From the NCBI GenBank assembly GCA_946221915.1, contig CAMIKG010000033.1, positions 1-50,557 of the forward strand: a DNA stretch of 50,557 bases, written 5' to 3'. Positions 31,113-40,030 of the stretch are shown here, piece after piece (within the stretch, counting starts at the first letter, position 1; every line of letters begins with the position of its first letter). The stretch comes from an uncultured Erwinia sp. Lineage in GTDB: Bacteria > Pseudomonadota > Gammaproteobacteria > Enterobacterales > Enterobacteriaceae. The position numbers and the translations under genes are program-made. The notes beneath the pieces were generated by a model. That model was not told the origin of the DNA, did no database searches, and saw only the letters and a program-made list of their open reading frames with translations.

Positions 31113-32570
31113 TTACTGGCAGACGGGTCGTCCATTAAGCTCAATGAGCAGGTTATCGACCCAGTAAGCAAGATAAGTTTTCCCGTCATTTTCAAACAAA
31201 CTGAACGCCACTTCTGACCCCTGAGGACGAAGATGACTCAGCAGATAAGGCGTGAGTTTGAGGCTATTTTTCGCGATGTGTTGTATTCCACTTTTATCAT
31301 ACAGTTCCCGGCTGTTGAACAGCAGAGTAGCAGCCTCTCCCTCTGTGACAATTGTTATAGAGGCAGGGTCAATATTATCTGAGGCCGCATACCAGCTAAT
31401 TCCCCCCTGAAGTGGTTTTAAGCTAATACGATAATTATCGGTGATCACACTATCTGTCACGGTATAAGCTCTGCGATTACCATTTGCAATCGACATATTT
31501 TGCAGTCGCTTAGTGATGTCCTGTTGCTGCATTTGGTTAAGCGCTGATGCCCTGATTATATTAACCGGTCGGTTTACCTGAAGTACGCACTGTGGGTTCT
31601 GACGACCAAGATATTTATCCACCAGTCCACGCGAATCGTGTTTACCCGCCAGCAGAGAATCCTTATGGCTGACCCAGTGATTTGTCGGAGATAATCCCAT
31701 CATGTACAGCAGCTGCTCAGTCAGCGTCAGGTAAATATCGCCAATACCGGTCTGGTACGAGGTCCCGATATCAGAATGCGCGCCAGGCAGCACAACAGTA
31801 TTGATTCGTTTCGTGCCGGATGTTTGCCAGTCGGCAAGGGGAGTCGGGTCCTGATCAACGGTTGGGGTAAAGGTCATGTCACGTGTTTCGTCACGCGCAA
31901 TAAAGTGCACCAGATAATCCACAGATGATGGCAGGCTAAGATAATGCTGCTGTGAAACGCTGCTCTGTTGTGCGGTGGCAACGGTATCGAAGAGCACCGC
32001 GTAAAAATGAGGGTGAGGAGTGCTAAACGACGAACTCCACTGTTCGGTGACAAGATTCATAAACCGTCGTGCGGTGGCGGCGCCTCTGCTGAAACCCGTG
32101 ACGAACACCCTGACTTCTGTCTCTGGGTTTTCGGCATACCATTTCTTTGCGCGTGCGAAAAATGCCTTGCGAGCATCTTCAGCCACCGCAGGCCCGCTAT
32201 AGCCAAGAGCGGCATCAAAGACATTAGATTGATGATTTTGCATGCCTGCACCCACATAGTAATCATCAACCTGCAAATAATCGGCTATATGAGCCACCAC
32301 AGTTTTTCGTTCATCTGTGGGAATGTTTGACTTGTCATTATACGTCCCATCAAACGCGACGGTATAAACCTTTACCGTTCGTTTCCCGTCAGGGGCCATA
32401 ATGAATGGGGCGCTATTAATGATATTTTGCGCTTTCGCAATTTCCGCCCGATCATTAATTTTTGCCGGAAAAGGTTTTCCACCGGAGAACAGACTGGTAC
32501 AGCTGGTGAGGGAGATTAATACCACTATTGAGAGCAGTGCGCGCCCGCTGAAAGAGACGATTTTTTTCAT
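31113..32570 (-). CDS. DUF2235 (Tle1-like) alpha/beta-hydrolase lipoprotein
   Basis: A 485-residue protein with a lipoprotein signal (LTSC, Cys24; Thr at +2 suggests the outer membrane). The mature part matches the DUF2235 hydrolase family, which includes Tle1 type VI phospholipases: entry motif AFDGTYND (72-79), nucleophile elbow GFSRG with Ser161, LFDTVA with Asp195, and LPGAHSDIG with His265. These could make the Ser-Asp-His triad. A lipid-anchored form without type VI genes or an immunity gene next to it points away from an ordinary injected effector. The base composition is more AT-rich than its neighbours, which suggests acquisition. Convergent with the transporter operon. Substrate unproven. 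Confidence 0.75.
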   Translation of the reverse strand: MKKIVSFSGRALLSIVVLISLTSCTSLFSGGKPFPAKINDRAEIAKAQNIINSAPFIMAPDGKRTVKVYTVAFDGTYNDKSNIPTDERKTVVAHIADYLQVDDYYVGAGMQNHQSNVFDAALGYSGPAVAEDARKAFFARAKKWYAENPETEVRVFVTGFSRGAATARRFMNLVTEQWSSSFSTPHPHFYAVLFDTVATAQQSSVSQQHYLSLPSSVDYLVHFIARDETRDMTFTPTVDQDPTPLADWQTSGTKRINTVVLPGAHSDIGTSYQTGIGDIYLTLTEQLLYMMGLSPTNHWVSHKDSLLAGKHDSRGLVDKYLGRQNPQCVLQVNRPVNIIRASALNQMQQQDITKRLQNMSIANGNRRAYTVTDSVITDNYRISLKPLQGGISWYAASDNIDPASITIVTEGEAATLLFNSRELYDKSGIQHIAKNSLKLTPYLLSHLRPQGSEVAFSLFENDGKTYLAYWVDNLLIELNGRPVCQ

Positions 32571-32634
32571 ACATCCTTGCCAAAAAGTTAAACAGGAGTA
32601 TGAAATTCCAGTTCACACTCCTGAGGGGCATGAG

Positions 32635-33270
32635 TTATTCGAAAAACTCTTCCGGATTTTCTGATAACGACACGAACTTATTACTCTGGTGCTTCAGGGC
32701 GCGAATCTCGCCTTTTTCGATATCATAAACCCAGCCATGCAGGCGGATTTTACCATTACGCAGCGCCACAGAGACGGATGGATGCGTTTTGATATTGTTC
32801 AGCTGAGCGATGACGTTTTCCTGCACCATCGCGTTCACTCTATCTTCTTCGCTGTCGTACTGGCCTTTATCCATCACCGCTTTTGCCGCGTCGGAATAAC
32901 GCAGCCAGTGGGATACGGCAGGCATCGGGTCGAGGCACTGGCAGGTAGCGATCGCTTTCATCGCACCGCAGTTTGAGTGGCCGCAAATCACGATATCGCT
33001 GACGCCCAGGGCTACGACCGCGTACTCGATAGTCGCGGAGACACCGCCAGGTTCAGGACCAAATGGAGGCACGATATTACCCGCGTTGCGGATAACAAAC
33101 AGCTGACCCGGTTCCTGTTGGGTCACCAGCTCCGGCACCAGACGGCTGTCTGAACAGGAGATAAACAGCGCCTTAGGATTCTGACTTGATGCGAGACTGC
33201 GAAACAGTTCCTGACGCTCCGGGTAAATGTCTTTCTGGAAGTTGAGGAACCCTTCAATGATATGCTTCAT
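32635..33270 (-). CDS. cynT: Beta-class carbonic anhydrase (CynT-like)
   Basis: A 211-residue zinc enzyme converting CO2 and bicarbonate. Zinc and catalytic residues are visible: Cys39-Ser-Asp41-Ser-Arg43 (CSDSR) and His98-x-x-Cys101 (HSNC). It is much closer to E. coli CynT (FISCSDSRLVPELVTQ, IRNAGNIVP, SDIVICGHSNCGAM, MPAVSHWLRY, LHGWVYDIE) than to Can. No cyanase or cyanate transporter gene is nearby, so the cyn operon link is lost and it may serve general bicarbonate supply. It lies 64 bases upstream (in its own direction) of the DUF2235 lipoprotein gene. The 295-base gap to 33566 shows no convincing gene. Confidence 0.9.
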   Translation of the reverse strand: MKHIIEGFLNFQKDIYPERQELFRSLASSQNPKALFISCSDSRLVPELVTQQEPGQLFVIRNAGNIVPPFGPEPGGVSATIEYAVVALGVSDIVICGHSNCGAMKAIATCQCLDPMPAVSHWLRYSDAAKAVMDKGQYDSEEDRVNAMVQENVIAQLNNIKTHPSVSVALRNGKIRLHGWVYDIEKGEIRALKHQSNKFVSLSENPEEFFE

Positions 33271-33565
33271 AATCTTTCCTGCTTGCTGTTACGTAACGAA
33301 ATTCTATACAACGCATTTATCTTTTCACAACTTTTTGTGATGTGCATCTGTTTGTTTGGCAGAGGCAATTAATTGTAGTCAGCCACGCGCGGGCTTTTAT
33401 TTCCCCCATCACCTCCCGTCGCACGCATTGCCGTTGCCTCAAACGGCAAAATCACGCAACCTGTCCCTGGCAAGGTGAAAACAATGGCTTACAGCCGAAC
33501 ATAACTCGACCGGTCTTACACCGGCGTGGCGCAATGACGCCGTAATAACATAAAGGGATGGCTAT

Positions 33566-34804
33566 ATGGGGTTACTCTCAACCGCAGCGGACGGTTCTCT
33601 GCTGCGGCATCGCGCGTTTGTCGCTTTCTGGCTGGCGCGCACCTGCTCGTCGTTTGGTTTTCAGATGTTCTCGGTGGCGGTGAGCTGGCAGATCTACGAA
33701 CTGACCAACAGCGCCATGGCGCTGGGGATGATCGGTCTGATGCAGTTCTTACCTTCGGTGTTGCTGGCGTTACCGGCAGGGCATTTAGCCGATCAATACG
33801 ATCGTCGTCGCCTGGTGCTGTGTGGGCAACTGCTGGAGTGGCTGGCATTACTGGCGCTGGTGGTGCTGACAGTGTTCCACTGGTCCGATAAAACCGCTAT
33901 CTGGGGGCTGGTGTTGCTGATCTCTGTCGCCAAGGCGATTGAGTGGCCCGCGATGCAGTCGATGCTGCCTTCGCTGGTGCCGCCTGCGATTCTGGCGCGC
34001 GCCACCGCGGCGAATGCGGTAGGAGGTCAGGCGGCGGTGATTATTGGTCCGACGCTGGGCGGTTTTCTGTATGTGGCAGGCGCGGATGTGGTGTATGGCG
34101 TCACGGCGGCGTTTTATCTGCTGTCGATTGTGCTGGTGAGCCTGATTCGTTACGAGCGGCCACCTCAGCCGCGCTTACCGGCTACCATCAAAACGCTGTT
34201 TGCCGGCATCAGTTTTATCCGCGCGCGCAAAGATGTGCTGGGCGTGATCTCTCTCGACCTGTTTGCGGTGTTACTCGGCGGCGCTACCGCACTGTTGCCG
34301 ATTTTCGCTAAAGATATCCTGCATACCGGCCCGTGGGGGCTAGGCTTGCTGCGCGGCGCTCCGTCAGTTGGCGCACTGCTGGTGGGAATCTGGCTCAGCC
34401 GCAACAAGCTGGAGAAGCATGTCGGCATGATTATGTTCGGCTCAGTGGCCGGATTCGGCGTAGCGACGCTGGTGTTTGCGCTCTCCACTAACCTGTGGCT
34501 GTCACTGCTGGCGCTGGCGGCGCTCGGTGGCTTCGATATGGTCAGTATGGTGATCCGCGGGGCGCTGGTGCAGCTGGATACGCCGGATGATATGCGTGGC
34601 CGCGTCAATGCGGTGAACAGTATCTTTATCAACACCTCTAACCAGCTGGGAGAGTTTGAGTCCGGCGTGCTGGCGGCATTGATGGGCGCGGTTCCTGCGG
34701 CAGTGCTGGGAGGCGTGGGCACGCTGGTGGTGGTGGCGATTTGGATGAAACTGTTCCCTAATCTGCGCCGTCGCCAGCGCTTAGAGAACGATCTTCCTGC
34801 CTGA
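33566..34804 (+). CDS. MFS transporter (EntS/MFS_3-like)
   Basis: A 412-residue carrier with about 12 helices. Features of the EntS-like exporter group are RHRAFVAFWLARTCSSFGFQ at the N-terminus, motif-A-like GHLADQYDRRRLVL, the early VSWQIYELTNSAMALG, and the late DTPDDMRGRVNAVNSIFI segment. Relatives export enterobactin or drugs; no siderophore genes are in this window. Monocistronic, ending at a strong hairpin (34815-34847). Confidence 0.85.
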   Translation: MGLLSTAADGSLLRHRAFVAFWLARTCSSFGFQMFSVAVSWQIYELTNSAMALGMIGLMQFLPSVLLALPAGHLADQYDRRRLVLCGQLLEWLALLALVVLTVFHWSDKTAIWGLVLLISVAKAIEWPAMQSMLPSLVPPAILARATAANAVGGQAAVIIGPTLGGFLYVAGADVVYGVTAAFYLLSIVLVSLIRYERPPQPRLPATIKTLFAGISFIRARKDVLGVISLDLFAVLLGGATALLPIFAKDILHTGPWGLGLLRGAPSVGALLVGIWLSRNKLEKHVGMIMFGSVAGFGVATLVFALSTNLWLSLLALAALGGFDMVSMVIRGALVQLDTPDDMRGRVNAVNSIFINTSNQLGEFESGVLAALMGAVPAAVLGGVGTLVVVAIWMKLFPNLRRRQRLENDLPA

Positions 34805-34814
34805 TAACGGCGTT

Positions 34815-34847
34815 ACGTGACTTCTGCAACACGGGCAGAAGTCACGT
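34815..34847. terminator. Bidirectional hairpin between MFS and small lipoprotein genes
   Basis: Perfect 13-base arms ACGTGACTTCTGC and GCAGAAGTCACGT with a seven-base loop, between the convergent stops at 34804 and 34852. Very stable, short T-rich sequence on the plus strand only (TTCTCTC). Confidence 0.65.
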
Positions 34848-34851
34848 TCTC

Positions 34852-35172
34852 TCAGCCAATAAATTCCGCTTTCACATCATTACGCGCCATGCAGCTGCGC
34901 CAGGCGCTGCCCGGAGAACCTTTATCCAGCGCTTTGGCGGAGAAGAAGGGAATCGCGCGCGAGGTGCCGACATCTTTAAATTCACGGTTCACATACGCGA
35001 TTGGCGCCAGCGTTCTTTTTCCTGTAATGTACTGATTCTCAACTTGTAACTGCTCAGTACATTGGGTTGCGACCTGGTTTACAAAGGCAAAGTTATTCTG
35101 CTGCTTCGTGTCTGTGGCACAGGCGCTAAGCAGGAACGCAGCCGTTAAAACAGCGATAGTGTGGAGTTTCAT
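34852..35172 (-). CDS. Small putative lipoprotein
   Basis: A 106-residue protein with a lipoprotein signal (MKLHTIAVLTAAFLLSAC, Cys18) and a short hydrophilic mature part containing two further Cys (in QCTEQL and SCMARND) that could form a disulfide. I do not recognise a family. The frame can be read from a TTG at 35178, but ATG 35172 has AGG at good spacing. Ends at a shared hairpin with the convergent MFS gene. Confidence 0.7.
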   Translation of the reverse strand: MKLHTIAVLTAAFLLSACATDTKQQNNFAFVNQVATQCTEQLQVENQYITGKRTLAPIAYVNREFKDVGTSRAIPFFSAKALDKGSPGSAWRSCMARNDVKAEFIG

Positions 35173-35408
35173 GATCAACCTGGCGTGTGAGGGGGTCTGA
35201 AGACACTATCGGCGGGGTGCAGGCGACCTTTAGGATAAATCTTAGATTATTTGATTTATTCCATGCCTGGCGCAGATGAGCGTCAGGAAGCAAAAAATCT
35301 ATACCCTTTGCAATCAGGATTTCGGCACACAGAAATAGAAGTGCGATCTCCATCACCAAATGTCTGATACCTCTCCACAAGACATCTAAAACACCAATCC
35401 AATAAAAA

Positions 35409-35423
35409 CGAAACAACGTTTCG
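35409..35423. promoter_or_regulatory. KdgR-like operator 1 upstream of togMNAB
   Basis: CGAAAC-AAC-GTTTCG, a perfect palindrome with the GAAAC-N3-GTTTC core of the enterobacterial KdgR (IclR-family) pectin-catabolism operator. It is 120 bases before togM and partly overlaps a CRP-like site at 35420. Confidence 0.7.
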
Positions 35424-35435
35424 ATCGCGATCACA
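35420..35435 (+). promoter_or_regulatory. CRP-like site
   Basis: TTCGA-N6-TCACA: the right half matches the CRP consensus TGTGA-N6-TCACA fully and the left half at three of five. It overlaps the right edge of KdgR-like operator 1. tog and kdgM genes are known to be CRP-activated in Dickeya, which supports but does not prove it. Confidence 0.4.
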
Positions 35436-35483
35436 AATCCATCAAACAGGCGGTGACGCCAGAAATATCTGGACATACCATAA

Positions 35484-35498
35484 TGAAACGCTGTTTCG
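35484..35498. promoter_or_regulatory. KdgR-like operator 2 upstream of togMNAB
   Basis: TGAAAC-GCT-GTTTCG in an AT-rich setting (AA before, TTTT after), close to the KdgR consensus. Its centre is 75 bases from operator 1, about seven helical turns, so repression by looping is possible. It lies about 45 bases before togM, next to a TTTATAAAT -10-like stretch. Confidence 0.75.
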
Positions 35499-35542
35499 TT
35501 TTGTTGCGATTTTATAAATTTTTTGTCATTTAATGGGTATGC

Positions 35543-36436
35543 ATGATGAATGAGAACAGAGTGCTCGGGTTGGCCTACATCTCGCCCTATATTATTGGGC
35601 TGCTGGTGTTTACTGCTTTCCCCTTTGTGTCATCGTTTTTCCTCAGCTTTACGGATTACGATCTGATGAACCCGCCGCAATTTAACGGGATAGAAAATTA
35701 TCGTTATATGTTTGCCGAAGATGATCTCTTCTGGCGTTCAATGTGGGTAACTTTTGCTTATGTAATGTTAACCATTCCATTAAAACTGGCATTTGCACTG
35801 GGAATTGCTTTTGTTCTCAACTTTAAATTACGCGGCATTGGTTTATTTCGTACCGCATTTTATATTCCCTCGATTCTGGGCAGTAGTGTGGCGATCGCCG
35901 TGTTATGGCGCGCGCTGTTTGCCATCGATGGTTTGCTGAATGGCTTTATCGGCGTGTTCGGCCTTGACCCGATCAACTGGCTGGGGGAACCGGCGCTGGC
36001 GCTGACCTCGGTGACCCTGCTGCGCGTATGGCAGTTTGGCTCGGCGATGGTGATCTTCCTTGCCGCATTGCAGAATGTGCCGCAATCGCAGTATGAAGCC
36101 GCAATGATCGATGGTGCGTCGAAGTGGCAAATGTTTATGAAAGTCACGGTGCCGCTGATTACACCAGTGATCTTCTTTAACTTTATTATGCAAACCACAC
36201 AGGCATTCCAGGAATTTACCGCTCCTTATGTTATTACCGGTGGCGGACCGACACACTACACCTATTTATTCTCGCTGTATATTTACGATACGGCATTTAA
36301 ATATTTCGATATGGGCTATGGCGCCGCGCTGGCGTGGATATTATTCCTGGTTGTCGCCGTTTTTGCCTCGGTGGCATTTAAATCTTCCAAATACTGGGTA
36401 TTTTACTCCGCTGATAAAGGGGGCAAAAATGACTGA
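35543..36436 (+). CDS. togM: Oligogalacturonide ABC transporter permease TogM
   Basis: A 297-residue sugar-type (MalF/UgpA-like) permease with six predicted helices, from LAYISPYIIGLLVFTAFPF to LAWILFLVVAVFASVAFK. The EAA coupling motif is EAAMIDGASKWQMFMKVTVP. The gene order permease-permease-ATPase-binding protein-KdgM porin and the KdgR-like boxes identify it as TogM of the oligogalacturonide system first known from Dickeya. It starts at ATG 35543 (a second ATG follows). The end overlaps togN by eight bases. Confidence 0.88.
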   Translation: MMNENRVLGLAYISPYIIGLLVFTAFPFVSSFFLSFTDYDLMNPPQFNGIENYRYMFAEDDLFWRSMWVTFAYVMLTIPLKLAFALGIAFVLNFKLRGIGLFRTAFYIPSILGSSVAIAVLWRALFAIDGLLNGFIGVFGLDPINWLGEPALALTSVTLLRVWQFGSAMVIFLAALQNVPQSQYEAAMIDGASKWQMFMKVTVPLITPVIFFNFIMQTTQAFQEFTAPYVITGGGPTHYTYLFSLYIYDTAFKYFDMGYGAALAWILFLVVAVFASVAFKSSKYWVFYSADKGGKND

Positions 36437-37349
36437 TATTAATAATTCACTGGGCGGCAATAAAATGTCTGCACGGCATAGTGTTAGTGAAAGAGAAAGT
36501 GCGCGCACGTTACGCAAAGAAAAAATCAGTGCGGCGATTCGCTACGTCATCCTGATTGTTGTCGGCCTGCTGATGCTGTATCCGTTGCTGTGGATGTTTT
36601 CCGCCGCTTTTAAACCGAACAGCGAGATTTTCACCACGCTGGGTTTATGGCCTGAGCACGCCACCAGTGATGGCTTCGTTAATGGCTGGAAAACCGGGAC
36701 CGAATATCATTTCGGCCATTACATGATTAATACCTTCAAATATGTGATTCCCAAAGTGGTGCTGACGGTGATCTCATCCACCATTGTGGCATACGGTTTT
36801 GCCCGCTTTGAAATCCCATGGAAAAAGTTTTGGTTCGCGACGCTGATTACCACCATGTTGCTGCCCAGCACGGTGCTGCTGATCCCGCAGTACATCATGT
36901 TCCGTGAAATGGGCATGCTGAACAGCTATCTGCCGCTGTATCTGCCGCTGGCCTTCGCCACGCAGGGGTTCTTTGTCTTTATGCTGATTCAGTTTTTACG
37001 CGGCGTACCGCGCGATATGGAAGAGGCGGCGCAAATCGATGGCTGCAACTCATTCCAGGTGCTGTGGTATGTGGTGGTGCCGATCCTGAAGCCGGCACTG
37101 ATCTCAGTGGCGCTGTTCCAGTTTATGTGGTCAATGAACGACTTTATCGGGCCGCTGATTTACGTCTATAGCGTGGATAAATATCCGATTGCACTGGCGC
37201 TGAAAATGTCGATCGATGTCACCGAAGGCGCGCCGTGGAATGAAATTCTGGCGATGGCCAGCATCTCGATTCTGCCGTCCATTATCGTTTTCTTCCTGGC
37301 CCAACGCTACTTCGTGCAGGGCGTCACCAGCAGCGGCATCAAAGGCTAA
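36429..37349 (+). CDS. togN: Oligogalacturonide ABC transporter permease TogN
   Basis: A 306-residue MalG/UgpE-like permease. About 35 hydrophilic residues precede TM1 (IRYVILIVVGLLMLYPLLW). The EAA motif reads EEAAQIDGCNSFQVLWYVVVP, in two parts around DGC. The C-terminus ends FVQGVTSSGIKG, typical of the family. The frame is open back to 36228, but ATG 36429, which overlaps the togM stop, fits the fold. It pairs with TogM to form the inner-membrane channel. Confidence 0.88.
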   Translation: MTDINNSLGGNKMSARHSVSERESARTLRKEKISAAIRYVILIVVGLLMLYPLLWMFSAAFKPNSEIFTTLGLWPEHATSDGFVNGWKTGTEYHFGHYMINTFKYVIPKVVLTVISSTIVAYGFARFEIPWKKFWFATLITTMLLPSTVLLIPQYIMFREMGMLNSYLPLYLPLAFATQGFFVFMLIQFLRGVPRDMEEAAQIDGCNSFQVLWYVVVPILKPALISVALFQFMWSMNDFIGPLIYVYSVDKYPIALALKMSIDVTEGAPWNEILAMASISILPSIIVFFLAQRYFVQGVTSSGIKG

Positions 37350-37362
37350 CTAAGGACTTATC

Positions 37363-38490
37363 ATGGCTGAAGTAATTTTTAATAAGTTGGGCAAAGTCTA
37401 CTCCAATGGCTTCAAGGCAGTGCATGGCATCGATTTAACCATTCACGATGGCGAATTTATGGTGATAGTCGGCCCGTCCGGCTGCGCCAAATCCACCACG
37501 CTGCGCATGCTGGCCGGGCTGGAGACCATCAGCGAAGGCGAGGTGCAAATCGGTAACCGGGTGGTGAATAACCTGGCGCCAAAATCGCGTGGTATCGCGA
37601 TGGTGTTTCAGAACTATGCCCTGTATCCGCATATGACGGTACGCGAGAACCTGGCGTTCGGGCTGAAACTGAGCCGCCTGCCGAAGCAGGAAATCGCCGC
37701 ACAGGTGGCGGAGGCGGCGAAAATTCTTGAGCTTGAGGAGTTGCTGGATCGCCTGCCGCGTCAGCTGTCAGGGGGTCAGGCGCAGCGCGTGGCAGTAGGG
37801 CGCGCCATCGTGAAGAAACCGGACGTGTTCCTGTTTGATGAGCCGTTATCAAACCTCGATGCCAAACTGCGCGCGTCAATGCGTATCCGTATTTCGGATT
37901 TGCATAAACATCTTAAGAGCAGCGGTAAACCGGCCACCACGGTATATGTGACGCACGACCAGACTGAAGCGATGACCATGGGCGACCGCATCTGCGTGAT
38001 GAAGTTAGGCCATATCATGCAGGTCGATACGCCCGATAATCTCTATCACTATCCGCAGAATATGTTTGTTGCCGGATTTATTGGTTCACCGGAAATGAAC
38101 ATCAGGCCCGGCAGGCTGAGCCAGCAGGACGGCAAAACGCTGCTGAGCGTGGGCCAGTACTCGCTGGCGCTGAGTGAAGAGAAGCAGAGCCGGGTGGCGG
38201 CGTATGTCGGTGAAGAGGTGTTTTTCGGTATCCGTCCGGAGTTTATTCATATCTCCCTGACACCGCTTTCTGATAACCACGCCTGCGGCGAACTGGTGCG
38301 GGTGGAGAACATGGGGCATGAGTTCTTTATGTACATCAGAGTCGGTGAATTTGAACTCACCTGCCGTATGCCGTCTGATGAGGCGCGTCATGTAATTGCT
38401 AATGGTATGAATCAGAGAGTTTATTTCCAGTTTGACATGGCGAAGTGCCATATTTTTGACGCAAAAACAGAAAAAAATATCTCCCTTTAA
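37363..38490 (+). CDS. togA: Oligogalacturonide ABC transporter ATPase TogA (MalK-like)
   Basis: A 375-residue ATPase: Walker A GPSGCAKSTT (Ala replaces the more common Gly before Lys, as is frequent in MalK-type proteins), Q-loop FQNYALYPHM, signature LSGGQAQRVAVGRAI, Walker B VFLFDEPLSNLDA, switch VTHDQTEA. From about residue 240 comes a TOBE/OB-fold regulatory extension (FGIRPEFI). It drives the TogMN channel. Thirteen bases separate it from togN. Confidence 0.9.
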   Translation: MAEVIFNKLGKVYSNGFKAVHGIDLTIHDGEFMVIVGPSGCAKSTTLRMLAGLETISEGEVQIGNRVVNNLAPKSRGIAMVFQNYALYPHMTVRENLAFGLKLSRLPKQEIAAQVAEAAKILELEELLDRLPRQLSGGQAQRVAVGRAIVKKPDVFLFDEPLSNLDAKLRASMRIRISDLHKHLKSSGKPATTVYVTHDQTEAMTMGDRICVMKLGHIMQVDTPDNLYHYPQNMFVAGFIGSPEMNIRPGRLSQQDGKTLLSVGQYSLALSEEKQSRVAAYVGEEVFFGIRPEFIHISLTPLSDNHACGELVRVENMGHEFFMYIRVGEFELTCRMPSDEARHVIANGMNQRVYFQFDMAKCHIFDAKTEKNISL

Positions 38491-38505
38491 CAGGAGCAGT
38501 ACCCT

Positions 38506-39795
38506 ATGAGAAAAGCAATCCGTAATACATTGATTGCCTCTGCACTGACAGCGATGACCTGTCAGGCGGTTGCTGAGGAGCAGGTCAATATCCGTATGTC
38601 CTGGTGGGGCGGTAATGGCCGTCATCAGGTGACATTAAAAGCACTCGATGAATTTCATAAGCTGCATCCTAATATTAAAGTCAAAGCCGAGTACACCGGC
38701 TGGGATGGCCATTTGTCGCGTCTGACCACGCAGATTGCCGGGAACACCGAACCGGATGTAATGCAGACAAACTGGAATTGGTTGCCGATTTTTTCCAAAG
38801 ATGGCAGCGGTTTTTATGACCTTACTAAAGTCAAAGATCAGCTGGACCTCGGGCAGTTTGACCCAAAAGAGCTGCAGCAAACCACCGTGAACGGCAAACT
38901 GAACGGCATCCCGATTTCGGTCACCGCACGCGTGTTTTATTACAACGATCAGACCTGGGCGCGTTCCGGATTAAGCTACCCAAAAACCTGGGAAGAGCTG
39001 ATCGCCGCCGGTAATGTATTTAAAGAAAAACTGGGTGACCAATATTATCCGATTATTCTTGAACATCAGGATACCTTTGCTCTGCTGCGTTCCTATATGA
39101 CGCAGAAATATAATGCAGAGATTATCGATGAATCCACCAAAAAGTTCGCCTATACCGAGCAGCAGTGGCTGGAATTATTCACGTTGTATAAAAAGTTGAT
39201 CGACAGTCACGTTATTCCCTCACCGAAATACTTTGCTTCATTTGGTAAAAGCAATATGTATGAGATGAAACCGTGGATTAACGGTGAGTGGGCGGGGACC
39301 TATATGTGGAACTCCACCATCACCAAATATTCCGACAACCTGGTTAAACCGGCCAAACTGGTGCTAGGACCGTATCCCATGCTGGCGGAAGCGAAAGATG
39401 CGGGACTGTTCTTTAAGCCTGCTCAGATGCTGTCGATTGGTAAAAATACCAAATATCCAAAAGAAAGCGCGATGCTGATTAACTTCCTGCTGAACAGCAA
39501 AGAGGGCGTCGAGGCACTGGGGCTGGAGCGTGGCGTTCCGCTGAGTGCGGCGGCAGTGAAACAGTTGCGCGAGAGCGGTGTGATCAATGATAGCGATCCA
39601 GCAGTGGCGGGTTTAAGTCTGGCACTTAGCTTGCCGCATGAGATGAAAACCTCGCCATACTTTGACGACCCGCAGATTGTCGCGTTATTTGGCGATGTCG
39701 TGCAGTCGATTGATTATGGCCATAAAACGGTTGCAGAAGCCGCGAAATACTTTAATCAGCAGGGCGACAGAATATTACGACGCGCAATGCGCTAA
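38506..39795 (+). CDS. togB: Oligogalacturonide-binding protein TogB
   Basis: A 429-residue periplasmic extracellular solute-binding protein family 1. It has a Sec signal (IRNTLIASALTAMTCQAVA, cleavage after AVA), then VNIRMSWWGGNGRHQVTLKA and EYTGWDGHLSRLTTQIAG, which are close to TogB. Aromatic residues (NWNWLP, Trp in EWAGTYMWN) and basic residues would contact the acidic galacturonate oligomer (family knowledge). The AGGAG ribosome site is strong, and binding-protein genes are often the best expressed of such operons. Confidence 0.9.
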   Translation: MRKAIRNTLIASALTAMTCQAVAEEQVNIRMSWWGGNGRHQVTLKALDEFHKLHPNIKVKAEYTGWDGHLSRLTTQIAGNTEPDVMQTNWNWLPIFSKDGSGFYDLTKVKDQLDLGQFDPKELQQTTVNGKLNGIPISVTARVFYYNDQTWARSGLSYPKTWEELIAAGNVFKEKLGDQYYPIILEHQDTFALLRSYMTQKYNAEIIDESTKKFAYTEQQWLELFTLYKKLIDSHVIPSPKYFASFGKSNMYEMKPWINGEWAGTYMWNSTITKYSDNLVKPAKLVLGPYPMLAEAKDAGLFFKPAQMLSIGKNTKYPKESAMLINFLLNSKEGVEALGLERGVPLSAAAVKQLRESGVINDSDPAVAGLSLALSLPHEMKTSPYFDDPQIVALFGDVVQSIDYGHKTVAEAAKYFNQQGDRILRRAMR

Positions 39796-39952
39796 TAATT
39801 GCATCGCGATGATAGCTCAATTTATTTATCGTAACTGAGAAAATGATTAACGCGACTTTACCTGTGTCGGGTTTATTCGTGGTCGCTGACTTTGTCGTGT
39901 AGTAGTAAAGTTAAATCACTAAAGCAAAAATAAATAAATTGCTAAAAAATAA

Positions 39953-39980
39953 GGTCACCAGAATAACCATTCTGGTGACC
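39953..39980. terminator. Long perfect hairpin between togB and kdgM
   Basis: 12-base arms GGTCACCAGAAT and ATTCTGGTGACC with an AACC loop. On the plus strand a T-tract appears only 15 bases later (39996-40002). On the minus strand TTATTTTTTA follows at once. On the plus strand it may stabilise the togMNAB message or attenuate read-through to kdgM. The remainder of 39796-40030 is AT-rich with no gene and no clear KdgR box. Confidence 0.55.
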
Positions 39981-40030
39981 CGGGAGTTGTACGTGTTTTT
40001 TTCACCTATTGATAACTCTGGGATATAAAA

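Noticed and set aside
33342..33545. Plus-strand open frame of 67 codons between the carbonic anhydrase and MFS genes
   Set aside because: Lies in the promoter interval, no ribosome site and no recognisable protein features.
35126..35476. Minus-strand open frame of 116 codons with a hydrophobic centre upstream of togM
   Set aside because: It overlaps the start of the small lipoprotein gene and both KdgR-like boxes, has no family resemblance and no good ribosome site; the regulatory interpretation explains the region better.
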